A stretch of DNA of 64,000 nucleotides from Myxococcales bacterium. GTDB taxonomy: Bacteria > Myxococcota_A > Polyangia > Polyangiales > Polyangiaceae. The stretch lies in assembly GCA_016712525.1 (NCBI GenBank), contig JADJQX010000008.1, forward strand, positions 620,001 to 684,000, read 5' to 3'. A program made the position numbers and the translations under genes. This document shows, one piece after another, positions 45,136 to 53,577 of the stretch (positions are counted from its first letter, which is position 1; the number at the start of each line of letters is the position of its first letter). The notes under the pieces are model-generated. The model was not told where the DNA came from. It did not search any database and was given only the letters and a program-made list of their open reading frames with translations.

Positions 45136-45669
45136 TCACTTCACGACGCGCAGGTACGGAGGCAGCTCGCGTTTCGGTTTTCCGCCCGGAGCGGGGCGCG
45201 GGACCGGAGGCGGCTCGGCGGGGCGCGGGTCGGCGCCGTCGAAGAGGCCGACCTGCTCGGGGGCCTTGCGAGGGGGCTCGGGCGCGGGCTTCGCGGCGGC
45301 GGGAGCTTTTTTGGCGGCCTTGGCCGGCGCGGGCTCCGGCGCGGCTTCGGCGGCCTTCTTGGTGCGAGCCTTCTTGGCGGGCTTCGTCGTGGCCTTCGCC
45401 TCGGCGCCCTCCGCGCTCTTCGCCGCGCGCGCCCGCTTCGTGGGCGGCTCGGCCTGGGCAGCCGTTTTCTCTTTTTCTTTCGAGGGCTTAGCCGACGCCT
45501 TTTTCGCCTTCTTCGGGGCCTTCTCGGCCTCGCTCGGGGCCTCGGCGACGGGCTCGGGCGTCGGCGCTTGGGCCGCCTCGGGGGCGGGCTCGTCGTCCTT
45601 CACGACGCGGAGAGCCGCGCGGCGCGGCGCTTGGGCTTGGGCCTGCGCTTGCGCCTCGACGAGCTCGCG
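45136..45669 (-). pseudogene. Displaced C-terminal frame of sspB with two ClpX-docking-like tails
   Basis: This is the -1 frame relative to the SspB core. Joined after the Pro codon at 45671-45669 it gives RELVEAQAQAQ..., then AALRVVK soon after, then a ~145-residue Ala/Lys/Pro-rich low-complexity segment like a histone H1 tail, and ends PYLRVVK. LRVVK is the conserved end of the SspB ClpX-binding (XB) motif. So this frame is clearly coding in origin, but is cut off from its N-terminus by a frameshift at the CCCC run (45669-45672 on the minus strand). The joined protein would have 281 residues. Sequencing error, mutation and programmed slippage cannot be told apart here. Confidence 0.7.
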
Positions 45670-45980
45670 GGGACGTCGTCCGGCCAGACCATGCCTTGGC
45701 CGTTCTCGTCGGTCAGGGCGAACACGGCACCCCAGGGAATCACGCAGAAGAACGGCGTTCGGTTGAAGCTGAGCGTGCAGCTCATGCCGCTGTCGTCGAA
45801 CGTGAGGTCGCGGATGGGCACCGCCATGTTGAGGCCCACCTGGAGCACGAGCTTCGGCTCGCGCTTGAACCCCGCCGGCGTCACGACCCCTTCGCGGCGC
45901 GGGTCGAGGTACACGAAGACGCTCGAGCGCTCGATGAGGGCGAGGGCCACGTCCTTCTTCGGGGGCAGAGGCGACGTCAT
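45600..45980 (-). CDS. sspB: ClpXP specificity-enhancing factor SspB (C-terminus lost by frameshift)
   Basis: The 126-residue product has the SspB core: KKDVALALIERSSVFVYLDPRREGVV, LVLQVGLNMAVPI, CTLSFNRTPFFCVIPWGAVFAL. SspB tethers ssrA-tagged proteins to ClpXP through a C-terminal XB tail. Here the frame ends ...DDVPASSSRR to AARLSAS and lacks that tail, while the tail is intact in the -1 frame from 45669. As written the protein could bind tagged substrates but not ClpX. The Arg-rich last 20 residues are out-of-frame translation. The ATG at 45980 has TATGAG 8 nt upstream. The livMGF operon follows on the same strand. Confidence 0.85.
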   Translation of the reverse strand: MTSPLPPKKDVALALIERSSVFVYLDPRREGVVTPAGFKREPKLVLQVGLNMAVPIRDLTFDDSGMSCTLSFNRTPFFCVIPWGAVFALTDENGQGMVWPDDVPASSSRRKRRPKPKRRAARLSAS

Positions 45981-45988
45981 CCGGCCGG

Positions 45989-45994
45989 CTCATA
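45989..45994 (-). promoter_or_regulatory. -10-like hexamer TATGAG of sspB
   Basis: The minus strand reads TATGAG, then 8 nt, then the ATG at 45980. No Shine-Dalgarno is present. Confidence 0.35.
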
Positions 45995-46088
45995 GCGCGG
46001 GGCCGGGCCGGGCGCCAGAATGAAAGGCGCGCGGCGGTCGAACGGAGAGACCCGACGACCGCGCGAGGGCCGGCAGCGCCCTTTGGTG

Positions 46089-46094
46089 TAGGGT
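46089..46094 (+). promoter_or_regulatory. -10-like hexamer TAGGGT before 46105
   Basis: GGTG-TAGGGT is followed by 10 nt and the GTG at 46105. The spacing is slightly longer than at the other leaderless candidates. Confidence 0.4.
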
Positions 46095-46104
46095 TCGGAG
46101 CGCC

Positions 46105-46764
46105 GTGCGAACGCGCCTCGCCACGCCTCCTGTCCCGTGCATCGTGCATGCGACCGTGTTCGACGCCTTCTCGTGGCACCCGAGCGAGTCGCTCGAGTGG
46201 CTCACCCGCGACGGGCTCGGCGCTCGAGATCTGCCCTCGAGCAAGAACCCACCGGGCCTAGGCTTCGTGCTTCGAGGCGAGGCCGGCGCGTTCCCGTTCT
46301 TGCCCCGAGAGGACGCGCACCTGCACCTCCCCGGGGTCCCGCTCCCCGAGGGGGCGACCATGCTCGCGCCGTGGGCGATCGACGACGCGACCGATCTCCT
46401 CTACGAGACGCGAACGCCGCCGAACGACGCCCTCGCCCTCGCGACGACGAGCCTCGCGGCGCTCTACTGGGGCCTCCACGACTGGGCGCATTTCCACTCG
46501 CACGGGCCCTTCGTCGAGATCGCCGCGACCGAGCTCCAGTGCGACGCCTCGGCGCTCGCGTGGCTCGCTTGGAACGCCGAGACCGTGGGGCTCGACGGCG
46601 CGACCTTCGACGCCCTCTGCCGCTTCGCGCGCGCCCTCGGCGAAGAGCGATGCGCCGACGAGGGGGTGTCGCTCGATCTCGACGCGCTCTCCCCGAGGCG
46701 CGTGATCGGCCTCTTGCCGACCCCCGGCGACGTGAGGCTCAGCGCGCCCGGAGGCGCCCGGTGA
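46105..46764 (+). CDS. Conserved-looking protein of unknown function with HDWAHFHSHGPF
   Basis: A 219-residue soluble protein starting at a GTG, without signal peptide. The most notable stretch is LYWGLHDWAHFHSHGPFVEIAATELQCDASALAWLAWNAE (about 112-150), with three His and acidic residues that could form a metal site. Other phrases are WHPSESLEWLTRDGL at the start and LLPTPGDVRL at the end. I do not recognise the family. Its last 26 nt overlap the 3' end of ppa on the other strand. Confidence 0.6.
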   Translation: MRTRLATPPVPCIVHATVFDAFSWHPSESLEWLTRDGLGARDLPSSKNPPGLGFVLRGEAGAFPFLPREDAHLHLPGVPLPEGATMLAPWAIDDATDLLYETRTPPNDALALATTSLAALYWGLHDWAHFHSHGPFVEIAATELQCDASALAWLAWNAETVGLDGATFDALCRFARALGEERCADEGVSLDLDALSPRRVIGLLPTPGDVRLSAPGGAR

Positions 46765-47404
46765 TGCTCGAGAACGCCTTCTCGTAGTCGTTCTGGCTGC
46801 GATTGATGACGTCGTGGGCCTCATCGCGGCCGTAGACGCGCGCGATCTCGACCACGTGCTCGTGCGACCCCGGGGGCTGCTTGTACGTGAGGAAGTAGTG
46901 GTGGAGCCGATCGATGAGGGCGCGCGGGCACTCGCTCAGATCGCGCATGTGGCCGTAGACGTCGTCGCCCTGGAGCACGGCGATGATTTTGTCGTCGGCC
47001 TCGTTCTTGTCGACCATGAGCAGGCCGCCGATGGGGACGGCCTGCACGAGGATGTTGCCGTGCGGGATGTTGCGCTCGGTGAGGATGCAGATGTCGAGCG
47101 GGTCGTCGTCCCCGAGGGTGCCGGTCTTGCCGGTCTTCTCGTCGCACAAGAGCGCCACCTCGGCCCCGCAGAGCGTCTGCGGGATGAAGCCGTAGAGCGT
47201 AGGGCACGTGTTCGAGAACTTCTGCGGACGGTCGACCTTGAGGATGCCCGTGGCCTTGTCGAGCTCGTACTTTACCGTGTCGGTCGGCACGATCTCGACG
47301 TAGGCCGTGACGACCTCGGGGGCCTTCGCGCCGATCGCGGGGCCGTGCCAGGGGTGCGCGGCGAAGAGGTGCGACAGGGCTTGTTCGAAGGGGCTTCCGC
47401 TCAT
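46739..47404 (-). CDS. ppa: Inorganic pyrophosphatase (family I)
   Basis: The 221-residue cytosolic enzyme hydrolyses pyrophosphate. Evidence: VEIVPTDTVKYELDKATGILKVDR (substrate-binding Lys and Tyr), YGFIPQTLCG, and the metal-binding DDDPLDICIL with its three Asp, followed by a family-typical GDDVYGHMRDLSECP. Size is a little above the 170-residue bacterial type and nearer to eukaryote-like family I forms. The ATG at 47404 has TATAAG 6 nt upstream. It is convergent with, and overlaps, the gene at 46105. Confidence 0.93.
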   Translation of the reverse strand: MSGSPFEQALSHLFAAHPWHGPAIGAKAPEVVTAYVEIVPTDTVKYELDKATGILKVDRPQKFSNTCPTLYGFIPQTLCGAEVALLCDEKTGKTGTLGDDDPLDICILTERNIPHGNILVQAVPIGGLLMVDKNEADDKIIAVLQGDDVYGHMRDLSECPRALIDRLHHYFLTYKQPPGSHEHVVEIARVYGRDEAHDVINRSQNDYEKAFSSITGRLRAR

Positions 47405-47410
47405 GACGCG

Positions 47411-47416
47411 CTTATA
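47411..47416 (-). promoter_or_regulatory. -10-like hexamer TATAAG of ppa
   Basis: The minus strand reads GTGTATAAG, then 6 nt, then the ATG at 47404. It is the best match to TATAAT among the elements in this window, and the region behind it (47450-47480) is AT-rich. Confidence 0.5.
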
Positions 47417-47529
47417 CACCGCCCCCGGTCCGCGCGAGAGGCTCAGGCAAAACAAACAATCATTTCAGACAGATACAACCGACACTCGGAGCAACGACGC
47501 GTCGGCGGGCGGCCTCTGTCGGCTCGCGC

Positions 47530-48291
47530 TCAGCGCGGTTTCCCCACGCCCTTGCCGGCGAGGTAGGAGACCCACCCGTCCGGGAGGGCGCGCGAGGCCG
47601 TGATGGCGGCGCCGAGCGGCCGCGGGAACGCGACGACGGCCGGAGCGCTGCGGAGCTCTTCGACGATGTGGGAGGCGGCCCGCTCCGCGGTCCACAAGAA
47701 GGGGCGCGTCGCCGTGGCGCGGCTCATCTCGGTGTCGACGAACCCGGGCTGAACGTCGGTCACGCGGACGCCGGAGCCCGCGAGGTCGAGGCGCAAGGTC
47801 TCGAGGAAGGTCGTGAGGGCGGCCTTGCTCGCGGAGTACGGGCCCGTCTGCGGGAGGCCGCGCCGCCCCGCGAGGCTCGACACGCCGACGAGGTGGCCGC
47901 GCTTTCGCTCGAGCAGGTACGGGAGCGCCGCCACGAGCGTCACGAAGGCGCCACGAACGTTCACGTCGACCACCTTCACGACCTCGGCCACGGTGAGCCT
48001 CGTCGCGTGCTTCGGGGAGCCCACGCCGGCGTTCGCGATCACCATGTCGAGCCCGCCGAGCGCGTCGTTCGCTTCGCGCAGCGCTTCTTCGATGTCGTGC
48101 ACCTTGGCGACGTCGGCGACGATCGGCACCGCCATGCCCCCGAGCGCCCGAATCTCTGCCGCGACGCCCTCGAGCTCGGCCTTGCGCCGCGCGACGAGCG
48201 CCACACGCACCCCTTTTTTGGCGTACGCGAGCGCGAGCGCCCGACCAATGCCACTCGAAGCGCCAGTGAGGAAGACGGTCTTGGGGGTCAT
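47530..48291 (-). CDS. Short-chain dehydrogenase/reductase
   Basis: A 253-residue classical SDR: TGASSGIG (nucleotide binding, 9-16), NAG in IANAGVGS, catalytic Ser in VGVSSLAGRRG, YSASK with catalytic Tyr and Lys, and PGFVDTEM after it. NADP preference is suggested by the basic ARRK after the second strand. Reaction unknown; such enzymes oxidise or reduce alcohols and ketones. The C-terminus has a hydrophobic/basic end (VVAFPRPLGAAITASRALPDGW) as in lipid-acting SDRs. It stands alone. Confidence 0.88.
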   Translation of the reverse strand: MTPKTVFLTGASSGIGRALALAYAKKGVRVALVARRKAELEGVAAEIRALGGMAVPIVADVAKVHDIEEALREANDALGGLDMVIANAGVGSPKHATRLTVAEVVKVVDVNVRGAFVTLVAALPYLLERKRGHLVGVSSLAGRRGLPQTGPYSASKAALTTFLETLRLDLAGSGVRVTDVQPGFVDTEMSRATATRPFLWTAERAASHIVEELRSAPAVVAFPRPLGAAITASRALPDGWVSYLAGKGVGKPR

Positions 48292-48448
48292 GCTCGGCCG
48301 GGCGTCATAGCACAGGGGGGCCCGGTGGCCGTACGTCGCTGAAAACATTCGAGGTTTCGCGGCCCTGGAAAATGGCTCTCGCCTTCGCGACCCGAGCCTA
48401 TGGAAGCTGCTTGAAACGGATGGGGCGCTCTGCAATCCTGACTTAAGT

Positions 48449-49414
48449 ATGGGTAGCGAGCCCCCCCGACGACGTTCCTCCGCCCGCGTCCGCGCCATGG
48501 ACGACGACATCGAGGCGACGAGCATCACGAGCTTCACGGATCTGCAGCGTGAGCTCGCGGCGCGCAAACGTCAGGCGCTCCAGGCCTACCTCGTGGTGCT
48601 CACGGGCTCGAACGTCGGCGCGATGCACAAGCTCGAGGCCGCCGAGACCGTCATCGGCCGCTCGAACCAGGCCGATCTCCGCCTCACGGACGACGGCATC
48701 TCGCGGCGCCACGCGCGCATCATCAAGTCCGGCTCGGACGTGATCATCGAGGACCTGAACAGCGCGAACGGCACCCTCGTGAACGGCGAGCTCGTCACGC
48801 AGCGCGTCCTCAAGAACGGCGACAAAATCAGCATCGGCGCGAACACCGTCGTGCGCTTCAGCTTCAACGACACGCTCGACGAGTCGTTCCAGCAGAAGAT
48901 GATCGAGGCGGCCCTCCGCGACGGCCTCACGCGCGCGTTCAACAAGCGCTACTTCCTCGAGCGCCTCGAGACCGAGTACGCGTACGCGAAGAGGCACCAC
49001 GCCGAGCTGTCGCTCCTCTTGTTCGACATCGACTTCTTCAAGAAGATCAACGACACGTACGGCCACCTCGCGGGCGACGCCGTGCTCGTGCAGCTCGCCG
49101 CGCTCATCCAAACGCTCCTCCGCACCGAGGACGTGTTCGCCCGCTACGGCGGCGAAGAGTTCGCCATCTTGGCGAGGGGCACGTCGCTCGCCAAGGCCGC
49201 CACGCTCGCCGAGCGCATCCGCGCCCGCGTCGAAGAGACGCAGTTCATGTTCGAGAGCACGCACATCCCCGTGACCATCAGCGTGGGCGTGGCGGGCCTC
49301 CCCGAGACCCGCTGCGACGACGCCACGCAGCTCGTGGCCGGCGCCGACACGGCCCTCTACGAGTCGAAGCGCGGCGGCCGCAACAAGGTCACCCTCAAAG
49401 ACATCCCGATCTGA
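48449..49414 (+). CDS. FHA-GGDEF diguanylate cyclase
   Basis: The 321-residue protein has an FHA domain (about 48-140: VIGRSNQADLRL, ISRRHARI, SANGTLVNG) and a GGDEF domain (about 150-315) with the active motif GGEEF (234-238), metal/substrate region LFDIDFFKKINDTYGHLAGD and an I-site RTED five residues before GGEEF. It should make cyclic di-GMP with product inhibition and respond to phosphothreonine partners, such as substrates of Ser/Thr kinases. The ATG at 48449 has no clear Shine-Dalgarno; a second ATG at residue 17 is possible. It stands alone. Confidence 0.93.
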   Translation: MGSEPPRRRSSARVRAMDDDIEATSITSFTDLQRELAARKRQALQAYLVVLTGSNVGAMHKLEAAETVIGRSNQADLRLTDDGISRRHARIIKSGSDVIIEDLNSANGTLVNGELVTQRVLKNGDKISIGANTVVRFSFNDTLDESFQQKMIEAALRDGLTRAFNKRYFLERLETEYAYAKRHHAELSLLLFDIDFFKKINDTYGHLAGDAVLVQLAALIQTLLRTEDVFARYGGEEFAILARGTSLAKAATLAERIRARVEETQFMFESTHIPVTISVGVAGLPETRCDDATQLVAGADTALYESKRGGRNKVTLKDIPI

Positions 49415-49488
49415 CGCGGCGGGCGCGGCTCTCCGTCGCTGACCCCGTTCGTCGCGTGGGAGCTGCGCGCACCGAGCGTGTGTAGTCT

Positions 49489-49938
49489 TCACGCATCGCG
49501 CGGCACGGGCGGACCGGCGTAGTCCCCCTCGTAGCCGGGCACGCCGTCGGAGAGAGTGACCCAGTCGGCCTTGCTGCCGACGTAGATGTGGGCGAGCACC
49601 GGGACGCCCAGGGGCACGTCGAGCGCGCCGACCGCGACACCGAGGAGCTCGGGGTGGTCGTTCGACTCCCAGAAGAGGCTCGAGCCGCACGTCCCGCAGA
49701 AGAGCCGCGCGGCCTTCTCGGACGACGCGTAGCGGCGGAGCTGCGCCTTCGGATCGTCGATGGTGATCGCGGCGCGCTTCACTTGCGCGTACGTGGCGAA
49801 CGCGGCGCCATGCTGCTTGCGGCACATCTGGCAGTGGCAGTGGGTGACGATCCGGATCGGGCGAGCGAGGGACCAGCGGATCGCGGAACAGAGGCAGCTT
49901 CCTTGGTGCACGGGATGCACGATACACGCGATCCGCAC
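49489..49938 (-). CDS. GFA-family (CENP-V/Gfa domain) zinc protein
   Basis: A 149-residue protein with the zinc cysteines of the GFA family: GSCLCSAIRW, CHCQMCRKQHGAAF and FCGTCGSSLFWES. The family is named after glutathione-dependent formaldehyde-activating enzyme but that activity is disputed, so the function is open. Size is normal. The GTG at 49938 is the outermost start; a GTG seven codons in (before HPVHQGSC) is equally possible. It is convergent with the diguanylate cyclase gene. Confidence 0.87.
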   Translation of the reverse strand: MRIACIVHPVHQGSCLCSAIRWSLARPIRIVTHCHCQMCRKQHGAAFATYAQVKRAAITIDDPKAQLRRYASSEKAARLFCGTCGSSLFWESNDHPELLGVAVGALDVPLGVPVLAHIYVGSKADWVTLSDGVPGYEGDYAGPPVPRDA

Positions 49939-50022
49939 CCGACGAGCGCCCCGCGGTCCGCGCCGCCAATCGCGCCCGACCCGACGAGCGCCCCGCGCGA
50001 CCCGCGACTTCCCTCGCGTCGC

Positions 50023-51888
50023 TCAGCGCTCGGGGTAGGCGCAGCGGAAGCCGAGCTTCCCGTATTTGTTCATGGCGTGCGACGCGTGCCGAAACCCGAG
50101 GCCGTGCCCCTCGAACGACCCGTTCGGGCCCCAGTGGAAGCGCGTCGTGAACGGGCTCTCCGTGACGACGCCGTCGAGCGGGCTGCCCGTGAGCTCCATC
50201 AGCCCGTCGGTGAGCGAGTGCCCGTACGCGCCTCGCCCGCGCATTCGCCCGGGCGCGGGGATGAACACCGCGTAGTCGGTCGATTGGAGCGCCGGATACT
50301 CGTAACTATAGGAGAACGCTGCCATTTCGATGCTCTGCATCGGCCCGGGGGCGAAGGGGCTGCCGCTCGCGCGGAGGCTTTGGTCGGTGGCCCAAGGGAA
50401 GCGGTTGCCGAAGTAGGTGCCGCTGCCCGGGCCGAATGGCCACGGCGCGTCGCCCCACGGGTAGGTGGCGGGGCCCCACGCCGCCTCGAGCTCTTCGCGG
50501 GTCTGAAGCCTCCCGCCGTCCCACAGGCAGAACGCCTGCGCGAGCAGGTAGCTTGTGCAGTTTGCACCTTTCGTGTCGACGAGATCGCGCGGCACCTCGT
50601 GGGGGACGTCGCCGAAGAGGCGTGACTCGGCCTCGTCCGGGATGAAGACCGTGTGGGTGCCGGGCGCGCCGTTCGTGCAGCCCGTGAGCACCTGCTCGTT
50701 GTCGCGGAAGATGTACCCCGACACGTGACGGTAGGCGCTCGTGTAGATCCCCGGGATCGGTGCGCCGCCGCCGAGGCCGGCCTCGGAGAGCTCGCTCGGC
50801 GACGTGTCTCCCTCGAGGCTCGTCGGGAGGTAGACGTCCCACGCGGGGGGCAAAATCGCGCCGAACGGCAGCGGTCCGCGCGCGCGCAGGCCGCGCACGA
50901 GCCCTCGGACATTTCCGGAGACCGCCTCGAGGAACGTGCGCATGCGGCCCGCGGTGACGCCGTACTTGCCGAGGCGCGTGCGCGAGCCCGGCACGGGCGC
51001 CGTGGCGCAGCAGCTCTCGTGCGTGGCCTCGGCGCTCCCCACTTCGCCGCGCCCGCACGTCTCTCCTCCTGCGCGACGCGCGCAGCTCGGAGCACGGGAG
51101 CAGGCTCCGCCCTCGCCGCAGACGCGAGAGCGGCAATCGGTGCCGACCGTACAGCGGGCCCCTTCGGCGCACCCCGGGGCGCGGGCGCCGCCGCAGTCGA
51201 CGTCGGTCTCGTCGCCGTTCGTGACGCCGTCGCTCGCCGTCGGTTCGGCGCAGCGCGAAGCTATGCACGCCCGCGAGACGCAGTCGTCCGCGACGCGGCA
51301 CCCTCGCCCGACCTCGCACGCAGGGGACGCCGAGCCGCCGCAGTCGACGTCGGTCTCGTCGCCGTTCCGAACGAGGTCGGCGCGTGGCGCGGCGCAAAGC
51401 CCGCCTTCGCACACCCGGCTCGCGCAGTCGCGCCCCGTGCGGCACGCGCGTCCTTCCCCGCACGAGGGTGCGCGTGTGCCACCGCAGTCGACGGCGGACT
51501 CGTCGCCGTTCATGACGCCGTCATCGGACCGAGGCGCGCGGCACCTCCCATCGACGCAGACGCGGTCGGCGCAGTCGCGACGTGTCGCGCACGCGCGCCC
51601 TTCTCCGCAGCGCGGCCCCGCGATCCCTCCGCAGTCGACGTCGGTCTCGTCGCCGTTCGTCACGCCGTCGTCGGCTCGCGCCGGCGCGCACGCCCCCTCC
51701 CTCGTGCATACGCCCGAGGCGCACTCGGAGCCCCTCGTGCACACGACGCCTCGACGAGGCCGGGCCGACGTCACGGGGCTCGGATCTCCGTCGCTCGGCG
51801 GCTCGACGACGTCGGGCGCGCGCGAGCACGCCATGGACATCCCCACGAGGACCCCGACCCCCATCGCTCGACGGACGAAGCTTCCCAC
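50023..51888 (-). CDS. Secreted lipoprotein with DCGG cysteine modules and a sulfatase-modifying-factor domain, second copy
   Basis: The 621-residue protein has an Arg-containing signal peptide with lipobox SMAC (Cys21), then a Pro/Asp linker. Four repeats of about 45 residues follow, with the core NGDETDVDCGG (one NGDESAVDCGG) followed by CxxGxxCxxxxDCxSRVCxxxxC. The C-terminal ~330 residues have the FGE-sulfatase fold (KYGVTAGRMRTFLEA, AFCLWDGGRLQTREELEAAWG, TYPWGD, closing GFRCAYPE). The catalytic Cys pair of true FGE is not visible. It is paralogous to 12451-14670, but the repeats here are more regular. The start is a GTG; the ATG at 51864 is an alternative. Confidence 0.8.
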   Translation of the reverse strand: MGSFVRRAMGVGVLVGMSMACSRAPDVVEPPSDGDPSPVTSARPRRGVVCTRGSECASGVCTREGACAPARADDGVTNGDETDVDCGGIAGPRCGEGRACATRRDCADRVCVDGRCRAPRSDDGVMNGDESAVDCGGTRAPSCGEGRACRTGRDCASRVCEGGLCAAPRADLVRNGDETDVDCGGSASPACEVGRGCRVADDCVSRACIASRCAEPTASDGVTNGDETDVDCGGARAPGCAEGARCTVGTDCRSRVCGEGGACSRAPSCARRAGGETCGRGEVGSAEATHESCCATAPVPGSRTRLGKYGVTAGRMRTFLEAVSGNVRGLVRGLRARGPLPFGAILPPAWDVYLPTSLEGDTSPSELSEAGLGGGAPIPGIYTSAYRHVSGYIFRDNEQVLTGCTNGAPGTHTVFIPDEAESRLFGDVPHEVPRDLVDTKGANCTSYLLAQAFCLWDGGRLQTREELEAAWGPATYPWGDAPWPFGPGSGTYFGNRFPWATDQSLRASGSPFAPGPMQSIEMAAFSYSYEYPALQSTDYAVFIPAPGRMRGRGAYGHSLTDGLMELTGSPLDGVVTESPFTTRFHWGPNGSFEGHGLGFRHASHAMNKYGKLGFRCAYPER

Positions 51889-52422
51889 ACGAGGGGTACG
51901 CGGCGCGCGCGCCTCCGTCGCACGCCCACGACACGAGAGAATTTTTCACAACAGTTTTGAGCATTTACGAGCACACAACGCGTCCTTCGCGTTCCTCGGG
52001 CCGCGTTGGAGGGGGCCTCGTCCTGCCGTACGACGGAGACGTCACGAACATGCAGGATACATGCGATTCGGAGCGCGCGAGCTCGAGAGCGCGTCGCGCG
52101 ACGTCGTACGCGGGGCGATGCGAGGGCTCGGGTGCCTAAGAAATGCGAGCCGTCGGCGCGCGCGTGAGGACACGATCGGGCCTCTTGCACCGGTGGAAAC
52201 GTGCCGAAGCGTGCGCATTTCGTCCGGCCTCGGCGCAAGTTTCCAGTGAATGCACTCTGCATGTGGTGCGAGCGTCGCCACGTTCCCCACAGTTTCCCGA
52301 GCGGCAACACGCGGTGTTCTCGGCGACGACTATTCGCGCTCCGTCGAGATCCGTAAGCGTACTCCGCACCGAGCGACGGCGTGCACGGCGCACCCGGAGC
52401 TTCGGACACCTCGGAGGATTTC
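51889..52422. other. 534-bp intergenic region between divergent genes
   Basis: No frame here has protein-like features. It holds an AT-richer patch at about 51938-51980 that is likely the promoter area of the minus-strand gene, and the promoter and strong Shine-Dalgarno (CGGAGG at 52411-52416) of the secreted trypsin gene. A short imperfect inverted pair (TGCACTCTGCATG...) is seen near 52252. It is the longest gene-free stretch in the window; an unrecognised small RNA is possible. Confidence 0.5.
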
Positions 52423-53577
52423 ATGAGCTCGACCTCGGCACGCATCGGCTTCGTCCTCGTCGCTTCCCTCGGCTCCGCGCTCGGCTGCGCGTCCGCGGCC
52501 CCCGATACGCCGACCTACGCCACCGAAGAGCTCGGCGAGGTGAGCGACGCCATCGTCGGCGGCGTACGCGCGGAGACGTACCCCGAGGCCGCGCTCGTCG
52601 ACATGTCGCGCGGCGGCCGCACCGTGAGCATCTGCTCGGGCTCGCTCATCGCGCCGAGGGTCGTCTTGACCGCGGGCCACTGCGTCGACGGCTTCGACGG
52701 CTTCTCCGTGAAGCTCCCCTACGCCGGCGGACAGACCGCCACCGCCGAGGGCGCGGCCGTGTTCGACTACTCGAACGACTCGGAGTTCGTGAACCCGAAC
52801 CAACACGACGTGGGCCTCGTGTTCCTCTCGCGTCCGCTCACGATCCCTTCGTTCCCCACCCTCGCGAAGACGGGCCTCGCCGACGGCTCCCCTGTGGTGA
52901 ACGTCGGGCGCATCAAGGACGGCACGGCCTCCCGGACCGATCTCTTCTTCGGCGCCGAGGTGACCGTGAGCGCCGGCGCACGGTACGGCTTCCCGCTCTC
53001 GTACGTGACCCGCGAGGTCATCCAGAGCGGCGACTCGGGTGGCCCCGTCGTGCGCCCCGGGCCCGCGCCCCGCACGATCGTAGCCGTCAACTCGGGGGCC
53101 GGCGGGGGCACGCAGGTGCTCGCCAGGGTCGATCTGCTCGCGACCTGGATCGATACCCAAGTGAAGGCCCACGGAGGCTTCGCGAGCGCGACGCCCACGC
53201 CCACGCCCACGCCCACGCCCACGCCCACGCCCACGCCCACGCCCACCTGCGCCCAACGTGAGGCTGAGCCGAACGATGGCTACCGCACGGCGACTACCGC
53301 CACGGCCCAAGAGCTCTGCGGCACGCTCGCGACGACCACCGACCAGGACTGGTTCTCGTTCACGGTGAGCCGCGCGGGCGGCGCCTACCGCGTCGCTACC
53401 CGCAGCGCCGGGGTCGAGCTGCGTGTGTGGAAAGAGACGACGTCGGGGTACCGCGCCGTGACGAACGTGGCGCCGAACGAGGTCTCGGGCACGGCACAGA
53501 GCGCCGGTCGCTACGTGGGCGTCGCCTACTCTCCGAGCGGCGCGCGCGGCGACTACCGCCTCGAGATCGCACGATGA
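52423..53577 (+). CDS. Secreted trypsin-like serine protease with (Thr-Pro) linker and C-terminal domain
   Basis: The 384-residue lipoprotein has lipobox ALGC (Cys22), a propeptide ending before IVGG (44-47) that suggests activation by cleavage, and an S1 domain with triad H86 (TAGHC), D129 (QHDVGLV) and S205 (GDSGGP). A linker of nine Thr-Pro pairs (257-274) leads to a C-terminal domain (about 275-384; AQREAEPNDGYRTATTA, DQDWFSFTVSRAGGAYRVAT) of the PPC type found on secreted proteases. The start has CGGAGG 6 nt upstream. Its TGA overlaps the ATG of a LysR regulator gene. Confidence 0.9.
   Translation: MSSTSARIGFVLVASLGSALGCASAAPDTPTYATEELGEVSDAIVGGVRAETYPEAALVDMSRGGRTVSICSGSLIAPRVVLTAGHCVDGFDGFSVKLPYAGGQTATAEGAAVFDYSNDSEFVNPNQHDVGLVFLSRPLTIPSFPTLAKTGLADGSPVVNVGRIKDGTASRTDLFFGAEVTVSAGARYGFPLSYVTREVIQSGDSGGPVVRPGPAPRTIVAVNSGAGGGTQVLARVDLLATWIDTQVKAHGGFASATPTPTPTPTPTPTPTPTPTCAQREAEPNDGYRTATTATAQELCGTLATTTDQDWFSFTVSRAGGAYRVATRSAGVELRVWKETTSGYRAVTNVAPNEVSGTAQSAGRYVGVAYSPSGARGDYRLEIAR
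53191..53244 (+). repeat. Nine tandem copies of ACGCCC
   Basis: Perfect hexanucleotide array inside the protease gene, coding (Thr-Pro)9 in the interdomain linker. Since 6 is a multiple of 3, slippage changes linker length without breaking the frame. Confidence 0.95.

Noticed and set aside
46028..46066. Inverted repeat CGCGCGG...CCGCGCG between sspB and the next gene
   Set aside because: Pairing is interrupted and such matches are common by chance in this GC-rich sequence.
53191..53244. Regular short repeats considered as a CRISPR-like or origin iteron array
   Set aside because: The unit is only 6 nt without spacers, is in frame in a protease gene and encodes Thr-Pro.
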